From NCBI GenBank assembly GCA_900542525.1, contig UQNZ01000005.1:1-64000 (forward strand): DNA of 64,000 bases, read 5' to 3'. Position 1 is the stretch's first letter. Each line of letters opens with the position of its first letter. Made by a program: the position numbers and the translations under genes. This document shows positions 45,034 through 52,903 of the stretch, one piece after another. The notes beneath the pieces are model-generated. The model saw only the letters and a list, made by a program, of their open reading frames with translations. It did no database searches and had not been told where the DNA came from. This DNA is from an uncultured Eggerthella sp. GTDB lineage: Bacteria; Actinomycetota; Coriobacteriia; Coriobacteriales; Eggerthellaceae.

Positions 45034-45666
45034 ATGAAACGGAGAACCACCAAGTTCAACTATTATGATGCCTTCGCTTCGCAGGCGGAGCTTGCTGCGA
45101 AAGAAGCAGAGCTGCTCATGCTGGTGGTCGAGAACTTCGACCGCGCCGAGAAACTTCAGGAATACCTACCAGAAGCACATCGGATCGAAAATGAAGCTGA
45201 TGAAGTGCATCATCGCATCCACGATGCGCTCTTGCCCGATTTCGTGCCACCACTTGATCGTGAGGACATCACCTCGATCGCTTCTTCGCTCGACGAAGTG
45301 GTCGACTTGATCGAAGAACTTATCTTGAGCTTCTATATGTACGATGTGCGTTTCATGCATACTGATGCGATCGAATTCGCGAAGATATTGCAGAAGTCTT
45401 GCATCGCACTGTGTGGTGCTGTGAAGGAGTTCCCGCGGGCGCGTAAGTCCGATCCGTTCAAAGCGGCTGTTGTTGAGGTCAATGATCTTGAGGAAGAAGC
45501 CGATCGTCTCCATCTTGAAGCTATGCGACGCTTGTTCACTGAAGATTCTGAACACTTCATGCGCGTTATGGTTTGGTCATCGATCTTCAGTCTGTTCGAA
45601 GACTGCATCGACCAGTGTGAAACGATCGCTGATCGTATGAGTGCGATCATGCTCAAGAACGGCTAG
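45034..45666 (+). CDS. DUF47 (PhoU-like) phosphate-transport accessory protein
   Basis: A 210-residue all-helical cytosolic protein of the DUF47/PhoU-like family that usually works with PiT transporters. Acidic EHRIENEADEVHHRIHDAL-like and EEEADRLHLEAMRRLF stretches are present. GAGGAG lies ten bases before the ATG. Its likely partner pit gene lies 12 kb upstream rather than adjacent, and the two are not in one operon. A separate function cannot be excluded. Confidence 0.8.
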   Translation: MKRRTTKFNYYDAFASQAELAAKEAELLMLVVENFDRAEKLQEYLPEAHRIENEADEVHHRIHDALLPDFVPPLDREDITSIASSLDEVVDLIEELILSFYMYDVRFMHTDAIEFAKILQKSCIALCGAVKEFPRARKSDPFKAAVVEVNDLEEEADRLHLEAMRRLFTEDSEHFMRVMVWSSIFSLFEDCIDQCETIADRMSAIMLKNG

Positions 45667-45680
45667 CAGCTTAGATCGCA

Positions 45681-45724
45681 CGATGTAAGCCAAACAGGCT
45701 ATGTATTTTGTTGGCTTCGCATCG
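45681..45724 (+). other. Long hairpin between the DUF47 gene and lysC
   Basis: CGATG/CATCG and AAGCCAA/TTGGCTT pair in one stem of about 14-15 bp with small internal bulges and a 12-base loop. It starts 15 bases after the DUF47 stop. No T run follows, so it may be an imperfect terminator or an mRNA leader structure for lysC. Confidence 0.45.
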
Positions 45725-45830
45725 ACTATTACGCTTACAGAAAAATACTTTCCTCTAGCTGCGCGGACATCTTGCCCGTGCATGATTGTGTTATGTTTGT
45801 TGTACAGTTTTCTTAAGAAGAAAGTTAACC

Positions 45831-47111
45831 ATGTCACTTGTTGTTGCTAAGTTCGGCGGCACTTCGGTTGCTTCGCCTGAACGCATCCAGAATGTTGCAA
45901 AACGCCTCATCCAAAAGAAGGAAGAGGGAAATCAGGTTGTTGCTGTGGTTTCCGCTATGGGTAAGACGACCGACGAACTACTCGACCTTGCAAATGCAGT
46001 GAATACCATTCCTGCTAAACGTGAGATGGATATGCTGCTCTCAACGGGCGAGCAGGTCAGCATGGCGTTGCTGGCGATGGCTATCCAAGCGCTCGGCCAT
46101 GAGGCCATGGGCTTCACGGGTTGGCAAGCAGGCATCGTTACGGACGATGAATTCTCCAGTGCGAAGATCGAGATCGTTCAGGCAGATCGTATTCGTGAAG
46201 AGCTTGACCGCGGTGCGATCGTAGTGGTCGCAGGCTTCCAGGGTCTTACGCATGATGGAGATATCACTACGCTTGGCCGTGGCGGTTCGGATACTACGGC
46301 GGTTGCTTTGGCATCGGGTCTCGATGCAGATGTATGTGAGATCTATTCGGATGTTGACGGCATCTATACGGCAGACCCGCGTGTGGCTCCGCGTGCTCGC
46401 AAACTCGATGTGGTTTCCTATGATGATATGCTCGAGCTTTCGAGCGAAGGTGCAGGAGTCCTGCAATCGCGTGCGGTCGAATTTGCGCGCAAATACAAGG
46501 TGGTCATTCATTCCCGTTCGGCATTTAGTGATGAGCCGGGAACTATCGTCAAGGAGGTTGCTCCAAACATGGAACACGCCATTATCACGGGCATTGCCCA
46601 CGATACATCGGAGATGAAGGTCACCATTCGTGGTCTTGCGGATGAAGCAGGCATGGCAGCGCGCGTTTTTGCGCTTCTTGCGAGCAACCGTGTTTCGGTT
46701 GACATGATCATCCAGAACGCAACGAGCGGCGGCAACGCTAACATCAGCTTCACCTTCCCAGGCTCGCAGCGCGATCTTGCGCTTGCAGCGGTGGATGAGA
46801 TCGCGAAGGAGCTCAACGCCTCAGAGGTCTTCGTGGATGAGAATATCGCGAAGGTTTCTCTGGTTGGCACGGGCATGAAATCGAGTCCTGGTGTTGCTGC
46901 GCGTGCGTTCAGAGCGCTTGCTGACAACAAGGTCAACATCTTGATGATCTCCACCAGCCCGATCCGTATTTCAGTTGTGGTCGATGGCGATCAAGTTGAC
47001 ACAGCGGTTCAGTGCCTCCATACCGAATTCGGACTCGATTCAGATACCATTTTTGAAGAAACGCAGCTTTCCGCGGAAGAGATCGCTGCAAAGATGAATA
47101 AAGGACGTTAG
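45831..47111 (+). CDS. lysC: Aspartate kinase
   Basis: A 426-residue aspartokinase that starts the lysine, threonine, methionine pathway by making aspartyl-phosphate. The N terminus is VAKFGGTSVASPERI, the kinase site has SAMGKTTDELL and GRGGSDTTAVALA, and two C-terminal ACT domains follow (about 265-400). The ATG at 45831 fits the family; purine-rich AAGAAGAAAG precedes it. The two ACT domains suggest feedback control by lysine or threonine. It is followed by asd three bases after its stop. Confidence 0.97.
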   Translation: MSLVVAKFGGTSVASPERIQNVAKRLIQKKEEGNQVVAVVSAMGKTTDELLDLANAVNTIPAKREMDMLLSTGEQVSMALLAMAIQALGHEAMGFTGWQAGIVTDDEFSSAKIEIVQADRIREELDRGAIVVVAGFQGLTHDGDITTLGRGGSDTTAVALASGLDADVCEIYSDVDGIYTADPRVAPRARKLDVVSYDDMLELSSEGAGVLQSRAVEFARKYKVVIHSRSAFSDEPGTIVKEVAPNMEHAIITGIAHDTSEMKVTIRGLADEAGMAARVFALLASNRVSVDMIIQNATSGGNANISFTFPGSQRDLALAAVDEIAKELNASEVFVDENIAKVSLVGTGMKSSPGVAARAFRALADNKVNILMISTSPIRISVVVDGDQVDTAVQCLHTEFGLDSDTIFEETQLSAEEIAAKMNKGR

Positions 47112-47114
47112 ATC

Positions 47115-48155
47115 ATGACTTGGACAAATGAAATCCCTGCAAATCCTGTTGTTGCTATCGCAGGCGCTACAGGCGCAGTTGGTCGCGAATTCCTCGAAGT
47201 CTTGCATGACCTCGATTTTCCCGCATCTGAGGTGCGTGCGCTTGCTTCTTCTCGCTCTGCAGGCAAGAAGCTTCCTTTCAAGGGCTGCGGGCAAGTTCCT
47301 GCAGGAGAGCTGGTCGTTGAAGAGATGACCCCAGAAAGCTTCGAAGGGGTCGATATCGCTCTCTTTTCGGCGGGCGCAGGTGTATCGAAACAGATGCGCG
47401 AAGCGGTTGTGAAAGCGGGAGCGGTCATGATCGACAATTCGAGCGCGTTCCGTATGGATGAAGATGTGCCGCTCGTGGTTCCCGAAGTCAATCCTGAAGA
47501 CGTTACGTGGCACAATGGCGTGATCGCGAACCCGAATTGCTCCACTATTCAGATGGTGGTTGCCTTGAAGCCGCTTCATGATATCGCTCCTATCAAGCGC
47601 GTGGTCGTTTCGACGTATCAGGCAGCATCAGGCGCAGGCGCTGCGGCTATGGATGAACTCTACGAGCAGTCCCGTGAATTCCTGGAGGGCAAAGATCTTA
47701 CTGTCGATGCGTTTGCTCACCAGATCGCATTCAATGTGATCCCGCATATCGATGTGTTCATGGAAGATGCTTCTACGAAGGAAGAGTGGAAGATGGTCGT
47801 CGAGACGAAGAAGATCATGCATGATGATGACTTGGCGGTAAGCGCAACCTGCGTGCGTGTTCCTGTGCTTCGTTGCCATGGTGAATCGATCAACGTCGAA
47901 TTCAAGAGCGATATCACGCCAAAACAGGCGCGTGAGGCACTTGAGAAGGCGCCGAATGTGGTCGTCATGGATGATACGGATAACAAGCTCTACCCTATGC
48001 CTGGATTGCTTGCCGGCACGAATGACACTTTTGTTGGACGCCTGCGCAAGGATTCTTCTGTTGAGAACGGATTGGCGTTCTGGGTTGTTGCCGATCAGAT
48101 CCGCAAGGGTGCAGCGCTCAATACGGTGCAGATCGCTCAGCTTCTGCTTCCGTAG
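47115..48155 (+). CDS. asd: Aspartate-semialdehyde dehydrogenase
   Basis: A 346-residue NADPH enzyme that reduces aspartyl-phosphate to aspartate semialdehyde, the step after LysC. The Rossmann motif is AGATGAVGREFLEVL, the catalytic Cys is C142 in NPNCSTIQM, and the ESINVEF and later NDTFVGRLRKD regions are family-like. It starts three bases after the lysC stop, with AAAGGA inside lysC as ribosome site. A strong terminator follows, so lysC-asd is a two-gene operon. Confidence 0.97.
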   Translation: MTWTNEIPANPVVAIAGATGAVGREFLEVLHDLDFPASEVRALASSRSAGKKLPFKGCGQVPAGELVVEEMTPESFEGVDIALFSAGAGVSKQMREAVVKAGAVMIDNSSAFRMDEDVPLVVPEVNPEDVTWHNGVIANPNCSTIQMVVALKPLHDIAPIKRVVVSTYQAASGAGAAAMDELYEQSREFLEGKDLTVDAFAHQIAFNVIPHIDVFMEDASTKEEWKMVVETKKIMHDDDLAVSATCVRVPVLRCHGESINVEFKSDITPKQAREALEKAPNVVVMDDTDNKLYPMPGLLAGTNDTFVGRLRKDSSVENGLAFWVVADQIRKGAALNTVQIAQLLLP

Positions 48156-48180
48156 TTGTTCCTGTGGACAAAAGGCTTTC

Positions 48181-48215
48181 AAGCGTGAGGGTGTTTACCT
48201 TCACGCTTTTTGTTT
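48181..48215 (+). terminator. Terminator of lysC-asd
   Basis: AAGCGTGAGG (48181-48190) pairs with CCTTCACGCTT (48198-48208) with one mismatch; five T and TGTTT follow. Confidence 0.9.
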
Positions 48216-48308
48216 GCCAGGAAACACAACTATTACAATTAATGAGTTCTCTTTATCCATGTAGAGTAGCTTGTTAGTATTGGGGTCAATCAAAGGGAAG
48301 GAGCAGCC

Positions 48309-49499
48309 ATGAATAAAGAAAAGATTCGGGTTGTGCAATACGGATGTGGCAAGATGGCGAAATATACGCTTCGCTATCTTTATGAGAATGGCGCCGAGAT
48401 CGTTGGGGCGATCGATACGAATCCAGAGATCATAGGTATGGACGTAGGAGACTATGCTCAGCTGGGTGTGAAGCTTGGGGTGCTCATATCGGATGATGCC
48501 GATAAGGTGCTCGACGAATGCGATCCGCAGATTGCAGTGGTCACGCTCTTCAGCTTCATGAAGGACATCGAGCCGGCGCTCATTGACTGTGTTTCGCGCG
48601 GCATTAACGTGGTAACCACTTGCGAAGAAGCAATTTACTCTTGGACTACTTCGCCCGAGATAACCAATCGTATCGACGCGCTCGCTAAAGAATGCAACTG
48701 CACGGTTACGGGTGCTGGTATGCAAGATATCTATTGGATCAACATGGTCGGTTGTGTTGCGGGTGGTGTTCATCGTATCGATCGTATCGAAGGCGCTACC
48801 AGCTACAACGTTGAAGATTATGGGCTTGCGCTTGCGAAAGCGCATGGCGTGGGTCTTACTCCTGAAGAGTTCGAGCAGACGCTTGCGCACCCTGACGAGA
48901 TCGAGCCTTCGTATGTGTGGAACTCGAACGAGTCTCTTTGCAATTTGATGGGATGGACAATCAAGAGCCAGACACAGAAGAGCGTTCCGTTCATCGCTGA
49001 GGTTGATACCTATTCCGAGACGATGGGTAAGACCATCCCAGCAGGAAAATGCATTGGCATGAGCGCCGTGGTCACTACTGAGACCCATCAAGGACCCGTC
49101 ATCGTGACGCAATGCATCGGTAAGGTGTATGGTCCTGATGATGGCGATCTTTGCGATTGGAAGATCCTTGGCGAGCCTGATACGGAATTTGCGGTCACAA
49201 AACCAGCGACGGTCGAGCACACGTGCGCCGATATCGTCAACCGCATTCCAACGGTGATCGATGCGCCTGCAGGGTACATCACGGTCGATCAGCTCCGCCC
49301 GGTCGAATACCTCACTTATCCGATCAATCTTTATGTGGAAAGCGATCCCTATCAGCATGGCTATCTGTTCGCTGATGGCGGGGAGGATCATGGCGAAGAT
49401 TGCTGCTGTGACGGTAGGCATGGGCATCATCACCATCATCACGATGCTGATTGCAAGTGCAAGAAGGGCAAGAAGAACAAGCGTTCAAAGAAGAAGTAG
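48309..49499 (+). CDS. Diamino-acid-dehydrogenase-like oxidoreductase with a His/Cys-rich tail
   Basis: A 396-residue NAD(P) oxidoreductase. The Rossmann start is VVQYGCGKMAKYTLRYL and the middle (GAGMQDIYWINMVG, GATSYNVEDYG) resembles 2,4-diaminopentanoate dehydrogenase and dihydrodipicolinate-reductase-like proteins. At about 350 residues for the core it is longer than DapB (about 260) and matches the diaminopentanoate enzyme of clostridial ornithine breakdown better. Placement after lysC-asd would instead hint at lysine or DAP metabolism; this is unresolved. The last 37 residues contain CCCDG, a run of six His after HG, CKCKK and a Lys-rich end, a likely metal-binding tail. GGAAGGAG before the ATG. 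Confidence 0.65.
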   Translation: MNKEKIRVVQYGCGKMAKYTLRYLYENGAEIVGAIDTNPEIIGMDVGDYAQLGVKLGVLISDDADKVLDECDPQIAVVTLFSFMKDIEPALIDCVSRGINVVTTCEEAIYSWTTSPEITNRIDALAKECNCTVTGAGMQDIYWINMVGCVAGGVHRIDRIEGATSYNVEDYGLALAKAHGVGLTPEEFEQTLAHPDEIEPSYVWNSNESLCNLMGWTIKSQTQKSVPFIAEVDTYSETMGKTIPAGKCIGMSAVVTTETHQGPVIVTQCIGKVYGPDDGDLCDWKILGEPDTEFAVTKPATVEHTCADIVNRIPTVIDAPAGYITVDQLRPVEYLTYPINLYVESDPYQHGYLFADGGEDHGEDCCCDGRHGHHHHHHDADCKCKKGKKNKRSKKK

Positions 49500-49597
49500 A
49501 CATCCTGCGTAAGAGATTCGTTTCGTCTGCGAATGCCGAGAATAAGGTGGACGAGAGGGGTAAAGATACCACCCTTGGAAAAAGTGCTCGTTCTTTC

Positions 49598-49626
49598 TTG
49601 ACGAATGTAACTAATACCGATAATAT
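49598..49626 (+). promoter_or_regulatory. Sigma70-type promoter of tRNA-Gln/tRNA-Glu
   Basis: TTGACG (49598-49603), 17-base spacer, TAATAT (49621-49626). It lies about 40 bases before the first tRNA. Confidence 0.75.
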
Positions 49627-49663
49627 ACCGATTCGCGTCAAGTTCTTGTGGCGCAACGCTCAT

Positions 49664-49737
49664 TGGGGTGTCGTCTAATGGTAGGACAGCGGTTTCTGGT
49701 ACCGTATGTGAGGGTTCAACTCCTTCCACCCCAGCCA
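49664..49737 (+). tRNA. tRNA-Gln (anticodon CTG)
   Basis: A 74-nt cloverleaf with encoded CCA. Acceptor TGGGGTG pairs with CACCCCA, with the U1 start typical of bacterial tRNA-Gln. Anticodon loop TTCTGGT gives CTG (codon CAG). Confidence 0.95.
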
Positions 49738-49741
49738 ACAT

Positions 49742-49818
49742 GGCCCCGTCGTCTAGCGGTTTAGGACGCCGCCCTCTCAAGGCGGAGATCGCCGGTTCGA
49801 ATCCGGTCGGGGCTACCA
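49742..49818 (+). tRNA. tRNA-Glu (anticodon CTC)
   Basis: A 77-nt cloverleaf with encoded CCA, four bases after tRNA-Gln. Acceptor GGCCCCG pairs with CGGGGCT (G-U end pair). Anticodon arm CCGCC-CTCTCAA-GGCGG gives CTC (codon GAG). The T loop is TTCGAAT. Confidence 0.96.
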
Positions 49819-49826
49819 GTTGAAGC

Positions 49827-49858
49827 AAAAAAGGCCGAGCATCATGCTTGGCCTTTTT
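49827..49858 (+). terminator. Terminator of the tRNA-Gln/Glu unit
   Basis: AAAGGCCgAGC and GCTTGGCCTTT form a long stem with a 4-base loop; a T run follows the stem. Confidence 0.92.
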
Positions 49859-49958
49859 CTTGTCATCTTGCAGAATTTGTTACGTAGAGCGAAAATGCGA
49901 GGATGCTCAAGCTTGCCATCTCTCTCGAATCTTTGCTTTGTGGCTGAGTTTATCCTGC

Positions 49959-49987
49959 TTGTTTCATATTTTTAGTTGTGATAGCAT
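49959..49987 (+). promoter_or_regulatory. Possible promoter of the BTAD regulator gene
   Basis: TTGTTT (49959-49964), 17-base spacer, TAGCAT (49982-49987), about 50 bases before the start. Confidence 0.45.
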
Positions 49988-50037
49988 GCAAAAATTCTTA
50001 TGAGCTGTGTTTGCAGTCTTACAAGGAGGTGCTTCTT

Positions 50038-52707
50038 ATGCTGGAAGACATCTCGGAATATCAAGCGATAGAACACGCGTTCACTGAATCGCGCACCCCT
50101 CTTTTTGTCCGTAAACGTCTGCTTGCTATGCTCCTTGCGCGCCGGAGGGCCTTGCGCGTTATCTGTGCCCCAGCGCACTTCGGAAAATCGGTTTTAGCAT
50201 ATCAATATGCGCATGAAGTGTTTGCAGATGAGGCGGTCTTCTGGATTGATGCGAGCGAACCGACCTTTCTCATTTCGCTTGATGAGGCTCGGGCTAAAGA
50301 ATCGTTGATGAAAGCAGAGTCGCAAGGGAAGAGCGAGGGTGCATCGAGGCTCTTCATCATCGACAATTGCCCTACGCTTGGCATAGATCGCTTTTCAACC
50401 TTATGCTCTGTGGTCGATGCGATACTTGACGCGGGCGATGAGGTTATCCTGACCACTAAAGATCTACGGTGGATGAAGATCAAAAAGCCTTATCCTGAAG
50501 TGATCGATGCACAACTTCTTTTGCTCGACAAGCATGAGCGAAACATTAGAACAAGGTCGCTTCAAGAAGATGAGGCGCATAAGCGGGGGATAGCTGAGAA
50601 CGAATCGAATTTGAGCGCGATAGTGGGTTATCCTCGAAGCGCAGCGCAGGCGCACAAATTGTTTTTCGATACGCTGATGGAGCAAGAGATAACATCTTCG
50701 GTGGAGGCTTTGACCCTCATCATGCTCATGCTTGAAACAGGTGCGCTTCATGAGCTCAGCACCTATGTAGGAGCGTTTGATAGTGCACTCATGTGTGATC
50801 TTGAATATGCGTATCCTTATGTTGGCATCACGCCGCTCAGTCCGCTCTTTTCCTGTGTGGTTCTTTCGGAAAAGGAGCGATTCATGCTCTTGTGCAAGCA
50901 TCTTTCGGATATGCGCGTAAAGCTCGGTATGTTCGAAAGTGATGAGCTGCTCGTTGAATGCTTGCTGAAGCATTTGCTCAAACGCGATCGATTGGAGCTT
51001 GCAACGCAACTTGCTTGTGGGTTGTCGCAAGTTACGAAACGCGCCAGCTTCTTCGATACGCACGCAATGAGCTTTCTCTATGCGGGCAAGCCTCTTGCGC
51101 TGCTCGCGCTCGCTCGTACGCTTCCACGTGAGCGTTTCAGCTCCGAAAGAAGAATGAGAGCGATCGTTCTTGCGCTTGCTTTGATAGGAGAAGCAGAAAG
51201 CGCTCAAAGGCTCTTGCACGCGGCGCCTCAGTTCATCTCTGAGCAAAAGAAGCCCGCTCCTCTTTCAGGTGAATCGCTCGTATTCGCGGGTGGATCATGC
51301 CCTGAACTCAGTGAAGCGCTGGTCTATATCCTGCTCGTTGGCATTGAGAGTCATGACCGAGTGCGGGTGAGTTCTTTGATCTCATCATGCATTCAGCAGC
51401 TAGGAAACGCCTCTTCTCTTCACGCGCCCGAACGGCCGATGCTCTCGCGCGATCTGGTACGGATGCTTGCCTATGCGCTCGAGGACCCTCTCAAGGGCTT
51501 CGAGAAGCTCCAAGCACTTACGAGCAGTGGCTACAGTGCGAAAGAGAGCCTCTTTGCACTCTGTGTCTTTGCGCGGATGCTGCTTTTTGTATGGACTGAC
51601 CATCTAGAGGAAGAAACGCTAAAAGAGCGAAATCGATCAGGTCTTTTCGATGAGCTGGAAGAGCGGGAGCAGAATATGCTCACAGAGTTCGAGCATTTGA
51701 TGACGCGTTCTTTAGTGCGTTGTACTAAACTTCTTGTTCCCAACAGTATCGAGTTGCTGCTATTTGATTCTGCACACGTGCTTTTCGGTGAGCGCGTGTA
51801 TCAATTCCTCAATGATGCGATTCTGACTCGTATCCAAACGCTGCGGGAATCACTCATCGCACAGCGTCGTACCTGGAGACAAGGGCACCAGAGTGAGAAT
51901 CTGCTCGTCTGCTGCGATGACGAACCGCTCGATCAGCTTGCGCCTGCAGGAAAGAAGGCTTTGCGCATCAATATGTTCGGGCGTTTTGAGATCGAAGCAC
52001 GCGATCCAGGCATCATGATCAAGACTAAAGTGCGCAAACAGCTTCGTCTTCTGATCGCGCTTCTGGCAATAAATGATGGCCGTGAAGTTGCTCGCCCTTG
52101 GATCCAGCAAACGATGTGGCCGAATTCGTCCGAGCGCAATGCGCGTCAAAGCCTGTATTCGATGTGGAGTTTGCTTAACAAGAGCATTCTCGATCGTGAT
52201 GGCGATTGTCCATTCTTCGAGAGCTACCCTCAGTCGGTCGCGCTCAATTCCGCGCTTGTTGAAACCGATACGCAGCTCTTAACCTCGATTTGCAAGCGCC
52301 TTCGTTATGAGACGCTCGATATTCCGCTTTACGAGAAGGCGATAGAAGCGATCGAGGATATCTATCGCGGACCGCTTCTGCCAGGAGATGAAACTGCTGA
52401 AGTGCTCGCATCACGCAAGCAATATCATGATCGTTTGATCGAGGCGCTTGTCAACGGGGGAGAGCAGCTGCGCAAAATAGGCGAGACTGCCCTTGCATTG
52501 CGCTATTTCCGTTTCGCATTCGACAATGAGCCGACACGCGAGGATGTATGCTATCTTCTCATGCTCACGCTTTGGAAGCTGGGTCGCCATGGTGAAGCGC
52601 TCAACGAGTATTTCGTATGCAGACGCGCCCTCATCGATCGCTTCGGCATCGAAGGAACCGTCAAGCTTCGCAAGCTCTACGATGTGATCCTTGCCGACGC
52701 TTCTTAG
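50038..52707 (+). CDS. BTAD-type (SARP-like) large regulator with a degenerate P-loop
   Basis: An 889-residue regulator in three parts. Residues 35-115 look like a STAND/MalT-type ATPase start: a P-loop-like CAPAHFGKS (43-51) that lacks the first usual Gly, and a Walker B-like LFIIDN (D109). Residues about 120-620 are helical and TPR-like. Residues 641-740 form an OmpR-like winged helix (INMFGRFEIEARD, then RPWIQQTMWPNSSERNARQ), and 745-889 a bacterial transcriptional activation domain with repeats (YRGPLLPGDE, EALVNGGEQLRK). Such proteins activate nearby or distant operons. Its target and signal are unknown. The start at 50038 has AAGGAGG 8 bases before it. It is followed 200 bases later by secA. 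Confidence 0.85.
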   Translation: MLEDISEYQAIEHAFTESRTPLFVRKRLLAMLLARRRALRVICAPAHFGKSVLAYQYAHEVFADEAVFWIDASEPTFLISLDEARAKESLMKAESQGKSEGASRLFIIDNCPTLGIDRFSTLCSVVDAILDAGDEVILTTKDLRWMKIKKPYPEVIDAQLLLLDKHERNIRTRSLQEDEAHKRGIAENESNLSAIVGYPRSAAQAHKLFFDTLMEQEITSSVEALTLIMLMLETGALHELSTYVGAFDSALMCDLEYAYPYVGITPLSPLFSCVVLSEKERFMLLCKHLSDMRVKLGMFESDELLVECLLKHLLKRDRLELATQLACGLSQVTKRASFFDTHAMSFLYAGKPLALLALARTLPRERFSSERRMRAIVLALALIGEAESAQRLLHAAPQFISEQKKPAPLSGESLVFAGGSCPELSEALVYILLVGIESHDRVRVSSLISSCIQQLGNASSLHAPERPMLSRDLVRMLAYALEDPLKGFEKLQALTSSGYSAKESLFALCVFARMLLFVWTDHLEEETLKERNRSGLFDELEEREQNMLTEFEHLMTRSLVRCTKLLVPNSIELLLFDSAHVLFGERVYQFLNDAILTRIQTLRESLIAQRRTWRQGHQSENLLVCCDDEPLDQLAPAGKKALRINMFGRFEIEARDPGIMIKTKVRKQLRLLIALLAINDGREVARPWIQQTMWPNSSERNARQSLYSMWSLLNKSILDRDGDCPFFESYPQSVALNSALVETDTQLLTSICKRLRYETLDIPLYEKAIEAIEDIYRGPLLPGDETAEVLASRKQYHDRLIEALVNGGEQLRKIGETALALRYFRFAFDNEPTREDVCYLLMLTLWKLGRHGEALNEYFVCRRALIDRFGIEGTVKLRKLYDVILADAS

Positions 52708-52843
52708 ATTCCGTGGTGAGCTTGTGGAAGCGCGCCTGAACTTAATGTATGTTCGATGCACAAGTAGGGCTTTTGGATGAAAAAGCGTACAATGTTACCG
52801 ATCAAATGAGCGCATTATGGCGCAAACGGATGAGTAACCATAG

Positions 52844-52874
52844 CGGTCGCGTGGGGCGCGTTTCTGCGCGACCG
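52844..52874 (+). other. Hairpin in the secA leader
   Basis: CGGTCGCG (52844-52851) pairs with CGCGACCG (52867-52874), 29 bases before secA. The inner GCGC pair (52857-52860 with 52866-52869) could form an alternative fold. No T run follows. Confidence 0.45.
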
Positions 52875-52903
52875 TGATCTTAAAGAGAAAGTAGGGCCCT
52901 CTA

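Noticed and set aside
45667..45830. Lysine riboswitch before lysC
   Set aside because: The region of about 160 bases has one hairpin but none of the conserved L-box core text or multiple-helix layout.
49439..49828. A 129-codon minus-strand frame with GFEPAISALRGRRPKPL
   Set aside because: It is the antisense reading of the two tRNA genes; this peptide pattern is a well-known false protein family from tRNA regions.
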